Below, piece after piece: positions 1 through 4,780 of a DNA stretch of 10,178 nt. The DNA comes from an uncultured Clostridia bacterium (lineage in GTDB: Bacteria; Bacillota; Clostridia; Oscillospirales; Ruminococcaceae), in NCBI GenBank assembly GCA_947427325.1, contig CANEHP010000078.1:1-10178 (forward strand), written 5' to 3'. Position 1 is the first letter of the stretch. The number at the start of each line of letters is the position of its first letter. The translations under genes were made by a program, and so were the position numbers. The notes beneath the pieces are model-generated. The model searched no databases. It saw nothing but the letters and a program-made list of their open reading frames with translations, and was not told where the DNA came from.

Positions 1-31
1 TCCTTGCGCCGCCCTGCGCTTTTGTTATCCT

Positions 32-52
32 CTGTTTTGGGTCAAAAAACAG
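32..52 (-). terminator. Hairpin over the stop codon of the recombinase remnant
   Basis: CTGTTTT (32-38) and AAAACAG (46-52) form a 7-bp perfect stem around a 7-nt loop that contains the stop codon of the recombinase remnant. There is no uridine run after the stem on the minus strand, so terminator activity is only a possibility. Confidence 0.3.
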
Positions 53-359
53 AACCGACACCACAAAACCCGCATTTTTCGGGGTCTTCTGTGTTCCGTT
101 CTATAATAACACAATCATCCTTTGTGATAACAGTACTTACCTTGCCAGCCTCAATATCGGACATCATAGCCTTAAACCCGTCACGCTCAAATGTCGTACC
201 CGATACACCGTCATCAATGTAAAATTGTGGATTAGGAAATTCATTATCCTGAACATACTTAAGAAGAATATTTTTTTGATTCGTAATGGAGTTACTCTCC
301 TCAAGCCCGTCGTCCTGAGAAAGCCTGCAATATAAAGCTGTAATTTTGTCTTTTAACAT
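42..359 (-). pseudogene. Truncated large serine recombinase (resolvase N-terminal domain only)
   Basis: This is the N-terminal part of a site-specific serine recombinase of the conjugative-transposon/TnpX-like type. The beginning reads ITALYCRLSQDDG, which contains the nucleophile-region motif (Y-C-R-L-S). SNSITNQK, a DDGVSGTTFERDGF block and the strand VSTVITKD follow. Intact relatives continue from ITKD into a LSRLGRN-type stretch and then several hundred more residues with a recombinase domain and a zinc-ribbon/coiled-coil tail. Here the family sequence stops at ITKD and runs into about 24 unrelated residues (DCVIIERNTEDPEK and onward) before a stop at 44-42. The start chosen is ATG at 359, preceded by GGAAAGTGAAG. 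A TTG at 380 in the same frame has no Shine-Dalgarno sequence. It cannot be a full recombinase, because the catalytic domain is incomplete and the DNA-binding part is missing. It is most likely the scar of a degraded mobile element. The promoter ahead of it looks intact. Confidence 0.8.
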
Positions 360-400
360 ATAATCTTCACTTTCCGACAAATACAGCGGATTATGTGTTA

Positions 401-429
401 ATTATACCACATCTTTTATGAAAATTCAA
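401..429 (-). promoter_or_regulatory. Sigma-A promoter of the recombinase remnant
   Basis: On the minus strand a TTGAAT -35 box (429-424) and a consensus TATAAT -10 box (406-401) are separated by exactly 17 nt. The expected start of transcription lies about 35 nt before the ATG at 359. This is the best consensus promoter at the left end of the window. Confidence 0.65.
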
Positions 430-436
430 TGTGGTA
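405..436. promoter_or_regulatory. Inverted repeat across the recombinase promoter (candidate operator)
   Basis: TACCACAT (405-412) and ATGTGGTA (429-436) are perfect 8-bp arms 16 nt apart. One arm overlaps the -10 box and the other abuts the -35 box of the minus-strand promoter. That is the placement expected of a repressor site controlling recombinase expression. The cognate repressor is not recognisable in the window. Confidence 0.4.
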
Positions 437-588
437 AATCAATAAATTTTATCTGACTTTTTTGACATAATCCGCCGAATTGCCGATTATATCAAATTTA
501 TGATGCCTTTCGATGCGGTTTTACAGCGCGTAACCGCTATGAAATAGTTCTAACACACTATGACTATTTCTGCGGAAATAGTCTGTGT

Positions 589-613
589 GGCAGGAGTTCC
601 CCCTGCACCCCCC
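589..613. repeat. C-rich hairpin module, copy 1
   Basis: The module reads GGCAGGAG, then TTC, then CCCCTGCACCCCCC. GCAGG (590-594) and CCTGC (602-606) form a short stem. It directly follows a hairpin at 553-589, whose core is GACTATTTC-TGCG-GAAATAGTC with a CACAC/GTGTG lower stem. Copy 2 at 903-928 has the same layout, also directly after a stem-loop. Confidence 0.6.
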
Positions 614-615
614 AT

Positions 616-641
616 AACATAGCTATGTTCACTATAGTGAA
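616..641. repeat. Two overlapping 14-nt perfect palindromes
   Basis: AACATAGCTATGTT (616-629) and TTCACTATAGTGAA (628-641) are each perfectly self-complementary and overlap by two bases. They lie directly after C-rich module copy 1. They could be protein-binding dyads or parts of a repeat element. No adjacent gene explains them. Confidence 0.55.
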
Positions 642-649
642 TATAATAA

Positions 650-678
650 AAATCCTACCGTACTTCACGATAGGATTT
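650..678. terminator. Stem-loop, terminator-like
   Basis: AAATCCTA (650-657) pairs with TAGGATTT (671-678), and CGT/ACG pairs inside after one mismatch, leaving a 5-nt loop. The A/T flanks on both sides would let it act weakly in either direction. No plus-strand gene ends nearby, so its role is uncertain. Confidence 0.35.
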
Positions 679-848
679 AACACATATTCAAAAAGCGGTC
701 TTAGGTGCAATCTAATTGTAAAGGCATAAGCACTTTACAAAGCGAAAATGTACGTACACTTTCTATGGCTTGCGAACCTATGAAAACCATTTTAACTTAT
801 CGGCGAAGCCGCACGAATTACTTGGGCTTTGCCCTAAGTAACGCCATA

Positions 849-898
849 GTACTTATGACATTGCCTTTCCGCAGGCTTCAAGTCAATATCATAAGTAC
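849..898 (-). repeat. Long stem-loop preceding C-rich module copy 2
   Basis: GTACTTATGACATTG (849-863) pairs with CAATATCATAAGTAC (884-898): 14 of 15 positions match, and an inner GCCT/AGGC stem fills part of the loop. The single mismatch is C-A on the plus strand but a G-U wobble in minus-strand RNA, which favours folding of a transcript reading leftward from the lipoprotein gene. A second hairpin (818-841, TTACTT/AAGTAA with a GGGC/GCCC core) is adjacent. Confidence 0.5.
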
Positions 899-902
899 AG
901 GC

Positions 903-928
903 GGCAGGGGAACACCCCTGCACCCCCC
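903..928. repeat. C-rich hairpin module, copy 2
   Basis: GGCAGGGG, AACA, CCCCTGCACCCCCC. GCAGGGG (904-910) and CCCCTGC (915-921) form a perfect 7-bp stem with an AACA tetraloop, followed by a run of C. The last 14 bases are identical to copy 1, while the arms and loop differ. Preserved architecture with changed loop bases suggests the structure is what is kept. Confidence 0.6.
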
Positions 929-1024
929 TGTAAAATCAGCGAAAACAGGCAGATAAAAATACCTCATCATATAGAAGCTTTCGCCGTTAATACGTAAAGT
1001 GTACGGTTTATATTACAGTTTACG

Positions 1025-1582
1025 CTAATCAAGTTTACTCTTGCTCGGCGCAATAGTGATACTGTTTTCATATACGGTCACATCATTAAAAAATTCCATG
1101 AATAGCTCTGCAGGGGCGTAAGCACAGTCATCATATACTGTTATGGGAACGGAGAGCGTGATCTCGCGGGTCATATCTATAACCTTAAGATTTCCCTCAA
1201 AAGCGGCAGTATCCGAACCGTTTGTCAGAACTGCTTTTTGTATGTACTCATCGTCAATCGTGAGCGTATCGCCGTCGCTGCTTTGACTGACCTTATATCC
1301 GAGAGCCTTGCTTGTCTCGTATATTGGAACCATTACAATACCGTTTTCTTTATAAGGGTAATGACCGTTAAGATTTATAGGGGTGCCATTAACAATAATC
1401 TCCCATTCGGTTTTATTTTCTGCGGTTTCACATTCGGATAAATTTACCGACACGGTTTCATTGAACAAGCTCTGCCCGGTTACTCCTGTTTCCGGAGCTT
1501 CTGTGCAGGAGCTTAAAATTTCAGCGGATATACCCGCTAAAATTAATGTTTTAAACATTATCATTTTTCTCGTTTTCTGCAT
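1025..1582 (-). CDS. Lipoprotein with copper-amine-oxidase N-terminal-like (stalk) domain
   Basis: A 185-residue exported protein, probably tethered to the outside of the membrane by a lipidated cysteine. Residues 1-25 form a signal peptide (K/R-rich start, then hydrophobic FKTLILAGIS) ending in the lipobox LSSC with Cys26, although a glutamate lies in its hydrophobic part. Residues about 60-110 (EIIVNGTPI, VMVPIYETSKALGYKV, DTLTIDD) match the stalk-domain pattern of the copper amine oxidase N-terminal family (PF07833), a beta domain common in clostridial surface proteins. A second, weaker repeat occupies 125-180 (ITLSVPITVYDDCAYAPAELF). No enzyme motif or metal site is visible despite the family name. 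Its ATG follows the stop of the MFS transporter by 3 nt and has no good Shine-Dalgarno of its own, so translation is probably coupled. A role beside the transporter, in ligand binding or cell-wall attachment, is inference. Confidence 0.72.
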   Translation of the reverse strand: MQKTRKMIMFKTLILAGISAEILSSCTEAPETGVTGQSLFNETVSVNLSECETAENKTEWEIIVNGTPINLNGHYPYKENGIVMVPIYETSKALGYKVSQSSDGDTLTIDDEYIQKAVLTNGSDTAAFEGNLKVIDMTREITLSVPITVYDDCAYAPAELFMEFFNDVTVYENSITIAPSKSKLD

Positions 1583-1585
1583 TTT

Positions 1586-2785
1586 TCAATTGCAATTATA
1601 ATCGGTTTTATGTTTTCCCGAAACCTTCAGCAAAAGAAGAGATATTATCAGTATCAGCGGGAACACGCAGCCGACAAGCATTCCTCTCTGCAAATTATCG
1701 TTTGCTCTCTGCGCCGCGCTGCCTACCAAACCCGGACCGAAAGCTCCTCCAAGGTCGCCTGCCATAGCCAACAGGGCAAACATTGCTGTACCGCCTGCGG
1801 GAATATGTTCCGAGCATATGCTTATCGTACCGGGCCACATAATTCCTACCGAGAAACCGCAGACGATACAGCCTGCCAAGCCTACCGCGGGCGAGCCCGA
1901 CAGAGAAGCGGCTATATAGCACATCAGACAAAGGCAGCCCGAGCCAAGCATAAATTTCATCAGGTTCAGCCTGCCGCCGTACTTTCCGTAAATTGCCCTG
2001 CTTATGCCCATTGTTACCGCAAACATACAGGGACCCGCAAGGTCGCCCGCCGCCTTTGACAGACCGAGAGCCGCTTCGGAGTACGCCGAAGCCCACTGCG
2101 CCATGGACAGCTCCGAAGCCCCCGCGCATATCATCAGCACGATAGCCAGCCAGAACAGCGGTACGCGGAGCAGTCCGCTTATTTTCATTCCCTCGCCGTC
2201 GTCCGTAAGCTTTTCGATAGGGCAGACCGCAAAATTAAACACGTTGACAACGGGTATCATTGCCCAAACGCAGGCAAGCCATTTCCAACTTTCTATTCCG
2301 AATAACGCGAAAAAAAGCGTTGATATAAGTATTACACCCACCGAACCCCAGCAGTAAAAGGAGTGCAGCAGGCTCATAACCGCGTCCTTGTTTTCAAAGG
2401 GACACGCCTCAACAATAGGACTGCCCAGCACCTCTATAAGTCCGCTGCCCACGGCGTAGACTATAACACTCGCTATTATCCCGATGAACGGGTCGGGCAG
2501 AAGCTCCGGTAAAAACGCAAGTCCAACAAGTCCCGCGGCAGAGCATATTTCGGCAGCCACGGCGCATTGGCGGTAGCCTATTTTGTCTGCGAATTTAGCG
2601 CACAAAACGTCCGTAATAAGCTGCGTTACGAAAAACACCGAGGATATAAGGGCGATCTTACCGAGGGGTATGCCGTAATCGCTGTGAAATTTAAGAAACA
2701 GCAGCGGCGCAAAGTTTGCCGCTATTGCCTGAGTTATAAAACCCAGATAGCAAGCCGCCAAGGTCTTTTTATAATTTTTTGACAT
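1586..2785 (-). CDS. MFS transporter, probably sugar permease
   Basis: A 399-residue integral membrane transporter of the major facilitator superfamily with about 12 hydrophobic helices. After the second helix comes the loop CAKFADKIGYRQ (62-73), a form of MFS motif A (D-K/R-x-G-x-R) including Asp67. LLHSFYCWGSVGV in helix 5 is typical of the fucose-permease-like group in Firmicutes. The central cytoplasmic loop (about residues 192-205, EKLTDDGEGMKIS) divides the two six-helix halves. Start: ATG preceded by GGAGGGA at a spacing of about 8 nt. It is the first gene of a minus-strand pair with the lipoprotein, and it diverges from an AraC regulator. This arrangement suggests inducible uptake of a sugar. 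The substrate cannot be read from the sequence. The arabinofuranosidase two genes away makes a pentose or oligosaccharide plausible, but that is inference. Confidence 0.85.
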   Translation of the reverse strand: MSKNYKKTLAACYLGFITQAIAANFAPLLFLKFHSDYGIPLGKIALISSVFFVTQLITDVLCAKFADKIGYRQCAVAAEICSAAGLVGLAFLPELLPDPFIGIIASVIVYAVGSGLIEVLGSPIVEACPFENKDAVMSLLHSFYCWGSVGVILISTLFFALFGIESWKWLACVWAMIPVVNVFNFAVCPIEKLTDDGEGMKISGLLRVPLFWLAIVLMICAGASELSMAQWASAYSEAALGLSKAAGDLAGPCMFAVTMGISRAIYGKYGGRLNLMKFMLGSGCLCLMCYIAASLSGSPAVGLAGCIVCGFSVGIMWPGTISICSEHIPAGGTAMFALLAMAGDLGGAFGPGLVGSAAQRANDNLQRGMLVGCVFPLILIISLLLLKVSGKHKTDYNCN

Positions 2786-2814
2786 ATTGACTTCCCTCCG
2801 ATTTATTGTTATAA

Positions 2815-2834
2815 TGTGATTGTATCATATCACA
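2815..2834. promoter_or_regulatory. Inverted repeat TGTGAT-N8-ATCACA over the MFS -10 box
   Basis: Perfect 6-bp arms TGTGAT (2815-2820) and ATCACA (2829-2834), 8 nt apart, overlap the -10 box and start site of the transporter promoter. The position suits a repressor site. The spacing is too wide for a CRP site (TGTGA-N6-TCACA). Confidence 0.4.
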
Positions 2835-2852
2835 GGGATGTTGGAAAATCAA
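2824..2852 (-). promoter_or_regulatory. Promoter of the MFS transporter
   Basis: Minus-strand TTGATT (2852-2847) and TATGAT (2829-2824) are 17 nt apart, a good sigma-A promoter. Transcription would start near 2817, about 30 nt ahead of the ATG at 2785. Confidence 0.6.
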
Positions 2853-2859
2853 GACACTA

Positions 2860-2890
2860 TTTCGCAATATTATTACACAATATCGCAAAA
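2860..2890. promoter_or_regulatory. Imperfect inverted repeat in the divergent MFS/araC region
   Basis: TTTCGCAATATT (2860-2871) and AATATCGCAAAA (2879-2890) are inverted copies matching at 10 of 12 positions around a 7-nt centre. They lie 8 nt upstream of the transporter -35 box and directly before the regulator gene. This is a natural place for the AraC protein to activate the transporter and control itself. Confidence 0.4.
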
Positions 2891-2904
2891 ATGGGGGCGA
2901 GGCA

Positions 2905-3840
2905 ATGAATGCAGACAACAACTACAGCAGGATAAAAACCGACGAGACTCTGAGGGAAACGGTTTGTCACGGCAGCGAGGAATATCCTTTCAAATATTAC
3001 AAGGAGGATATATGGCTGTTTGATTTTCACTGCATTGACTGGCACTGGCATTCCGAGGTGGAATTTGTATTTATTGAAAAGGGTACTGCCGAATTTCTTG
3101 TCGGAAGCAGCAGACGCGTTCTGACCGAGGGTACGGGAATATTTATAAATTCGCAGGTCATTCACCGTTTTGAAGCGTCCGAAAGCGTTATTATCCCAAA
3201 TATCGTATTTTCGCCGTCCCTGCTTTCCTCGGAGGACAGCTTGATATACCGCAAGTATATACAGCCCCTGCTTGATTCGTCGATCGAGTGTTTGATATTT
3301 TCACCCGAGATACCGTGGCAGAATGACGTTCTGAAAAACCTGCTGTCAGTATTTGATGTTCAGGAAAGGGCGGCTGTTTGCGAAATAAAGACAGTTGAAC
3401 TTTTGCTGAAAATATGGGGTACTATACATGAAAATGTAAATATATCGGAAAATATTTCCGCAGCAAAAACGTCCGCCCACACGCGGGCGCAGCTTCAGAT
3501 AATGATGCAGTACATACATAAAAATTATGCGAAGCGTATAAGACTTGACGACATAGCGCAAACTGTGTCTGTCAGCAAAAGCAGCGCGCTGAATATATTC
3601 AACAAATATCTGCACATTTCCCCAGTAAGCTATTTGATAAACTACAGACTGAAACGTGCCGCAAAGCTTCTTGCCGACACGGGCGGCAGCGTTTATTCAA
3701 TCGCGAATGACACAGGTTTTGAAAATGTCGGGTATTTCTGCCGCAGCTTCAAAGAGCTTTTCGGGGTCACCCCAAGCGAATACAGAAAAAATAAAAATAA
3801 TGCCGCCAATGTTCAATTGTGGACATCGGAGGCATTATAA
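2905..3840 (+). CDS. AraC-family transcriptional regulator
   Basis: A 311-residue DNA-binding regulator of cytoplasmic type. Residues about 25-100 form an AraC-type cupin sensing domain, with a WHWHSEVEF block (His47, His49) and FLVGSSRRVLTEG giving the usual beta-barrel pattern. Residues about 203-295 are the double helix-turn-helix domain: RIRLDDIAQTVSVSKS is the first HTH, followed by SYLINYRLKRAAKLL, SIANDTGFENVGYFCRSFK and the family signature GVTPSEYRK. A 16-residue tail follows. Start: ATG at 2905 with a purine-rich GGGGGCGAGG 3-4 nt upstream; no better start lies nearby. It is transcribed away from the MFS gene and its likely target sites lie between them. The inducer is unknown; sugar sensing is inferred from the cupin and the context. 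Confidence 0.92.
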   Translation: MNADNNYSRIKTDETLRETVCHGSEEYPFKYYKEDIWLFDFHCIDWHWHSEVEFVFIEKGTAEFLVGSSRRVLTEGTGIFINSQVIHRFEASESVIIPNIVFSPSLLSSEDSLIYRKYIQPLLDSSIECLIFSPEIPWQNDVLKNLLSVFDVQERAAVCEIKTVELLLKIWGTIHENVNISENISAAKTSAHTRAQLQIMMQYIHKNYAKRIRLDDIAQTVSVSKSSALNIFNKYLHISPVSYLINYRLKRAAKLLADTGGSVYSIANDTGFENVGYFCRSFKELFGVTPSEYRKNKNNAANVQLWTSEAL

Positions 3841-4412
3841 TCCGCTGTATTTGTCTTAATAACGATATTTTGAGAAAACTTCTACATCGCACTCACCCGA
3901 AGGACTGGCTGGTAAAGCTTTTCGGCATTACGGATAATGAAATCTTTAAGAAGTTTATAAAAAAGGATATTAACTGCAATATGGCTCATTTTGGCAATGA
4001 CGCAATAGCTCTTATAAACAAAAAACCCGGCTTCGATTTGTCGGAGCTTAACAGCGAGGGAAAACGGCTGTTTCAGGACACCACCCTGTTTGTTAATTCC
4101 TTTGCGGAATATCTCCCCGAAGCAGGTACCTGCGCTTGGGATATCTGCGAAAAAATCGGCTTTTATCGTCATGCTTATGCTGTGAATTACGTATCCCAAG
4201 AAGAATATATAAGCAATATGATGTCCCTTACCGAGGAGGCAAAAAACAAATTTGCTTCACAGGAGGAATATGTTGCTTCCCTTATCTTTGGATGCGGACT
4301 GTATATGTTTATGATTGACGAATGCAGCATAGAAAGCGGGGCAAAATTCCTTTCTCAAATGGCGGTCTTCGTTATAAACGGCAATCTGCCGCATATCCTT
4401 TGGAAAAAGTGA
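3819..4412 (+). CDS. DUF1266-like hypothetical protein with a questionable start codon
   Basis: A frame of 197 residues with a soluble, mixed-charge composition. Residues 106-165 (AWDICEKIGFYRHAYAVNYVSQEEY, then a helical stretch and FASQEEYVASLIFGCG) resemble the core of DUF1266 proteins, a family of unknown function. This is recognition by eye, not a search result. Residues 1-100 match nothing I know. No signal peptide or membrane segment is visible. The only standard start at the left end is GTG at 3819, inside the end of the AraC gene and without a ribosome-binding site. A strong GGAGG (3827-3831) lies 8 nt before codon 8, which is ATC at 3840 and overlaps the AraC stop (TAATC). An ancestral TAATG overlap that lost its start codon would explain this. 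The gene may therefore be poorly expressed or decaying, although the rest of the frame is open. Confidence 0.55.
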   Translation: MDIGGIIIRCICLNNDILRKLLHRTHPKDWLVKLFGITDNEIFKKFIKKDINCNMAHFGNDAIALINKKPGFDLSELNSEGKRLFQDTTLFVNSFAEYLPEAGTCAWDICEKIGFYRHAYAVNYVSQEEYISNMMSLTEEAKNKFASQEEYVASLIFGCGLYMFMIDECSIESGAKFLSQMAVFVINGNLPHILWKK

Positions 4413-4429
4413 GTTATATCAAGCCTTTT

Positions 4430-4693
4430 TTTAAGCTTACCCGTTTCCGCAGTATGAGGTTATATTGCTCCCCCAATTAAAGTTTGCCACAGGATGTGGG
4501 CGCAAATGAAAAATATCAAGGAAAAAAGCACAGCAATATGCCATATTGCGAGCATTTTTGACGCAGAGATTTTTTTTGCGTCAAGTATTGTGGCAAGATT
4601 TAATTTGGGGAGCAATAATACCATAAAGGGAGAATTTTGCCTGTATTATGCGGGTCTTTCTATTTATTAAAGTTGGTTTTGGGTAAGCTTAAA
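4430..4693. mobile_element. MITE-like element with nested inverted repeats
   Basis: Outer arms TTTAAGCTTACCC (4430-4442) and GGGTAAGCTTAAA (4681-4693) are perfect 13-bp inverted repeats bounding 264 bp. Inside, 4458-4491 and 4589-4622 are a second inverted pair of 34 nt matching at 29 positions; the core reads ATTGCTCCCC and TTGCCACA. The central 97 nt hold GCAATAT-GCC-ATATTGC (4533-4549) and TTGACGCA/TGCGTCAA (4558-4584). No gene-like frame exists. A TTAA duplication is compatible with the ends but cannot be proved, because TTAA is itself palindromic. The element lies between the DUF1266-like gene and the GH43 promoter. A non-autonomous transposon is the best reading; a structured RNA is the alternative. 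The rest of this intergenic stretch holds only the GH43 promoter. Confidence 0.6.
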
Positions 4694-4722
4694 TAATCAA
4701 CAATTTTTGTCGCATATGTGCA

Positions 4723-4751
4723 TTGCATTTTTGAATTGAATGTTGTATAAT
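4723..4751 (+). promoter_or_regulatory. Promoter of the GH43 gene
   Basis: TTGCAT (4723-4728) and consensus TATAAT (4746-4751) are separated by 17 nt. The boxes lie 30 nt beyond the right arm of the MITE-like element. AAAGGAGGT (4766-4774) follows, 6 nt before the ATG, and is a near-perfect ribosome-binding site, suggesting strong expression. Confidence 0.7.
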
Positions 4752-4780
4752 TAGTAAAAACATTCAAAGGAGGTCACACA

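Larger units (their letters stand above)
386..475. repeat. 11-bp inverted repeats flanking the recombinase promoter
   Basis: GCGGATTATGT (386-396) is matched exactly in reverse complement by ACATAATCCGC (465-475). The 68 nt between them hold the whole TTGAAT/TATAAT promoter and its operator-like palindrome. Inverted repeats around a promoter next to a recombinase gene resemble an invertible promoter switch. The short arms could equally be a relic of the element boundary. Confidence 0.5.
476..1024. other. Gene-free, hairpin-rich intergenic region
   Basis: No frame in this stretch looks like a protein gene. The single open frame at 705-956 lacks a Shine-Dalgarno and crosses several hairpins. 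The region instead holds closely spaced palindromes and stem-loops: 515-537 (GCGGTT/AACCGC), 553-589, 616-641, 650-678, 744-763, 818-841 and 849-898, plus two copies of a C-rich module at 589-613 and 903-928. It lies downstream of the minus-strand lipoprotein gene and upstream of the recombinase promoter. It is probably a patchwork of small repeats rather than one ncRNA. Confidence 0.6.

Noticed and set aside
553..928. CRISPR-like array suggested by repeated modules
   Set aside because: Only two C-rich modules about 300 bp apart, with no regular spacers and no cas genes.
705..956. Open frame of 83 codons on the plus strand in the hairpin-rich region
   Set aside because: No ribosome-binding site, no recognisable domain, and it runs through several stem-loops and the C-rich module; its end is encoded by the repeat.
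1610..2129. Overlapping open frames on both strands inside the MFS gene
   Set aside because: Low-complexity Arg/Ala/Gly-rich translations in other frames of a clear membrane transporter; no start signals.
2815..2834. CRP-type site TGTGA...TCACA upstream of the sugar transporter
   Set aside because: The half-sites are 10 nt apart instead of 6, and Clostridia generally lack enteric-type cAMP-CRP control; kept only as a generic operator candidate.
4430..4693. Riboswitch or 6S RNA upstream of the GH43 gene
   Set aside because: The element ends before the GH43 promoter, so it is not in that leader, and the nested perfect arms do not match a known riboswitch or the 6S bubble layout.
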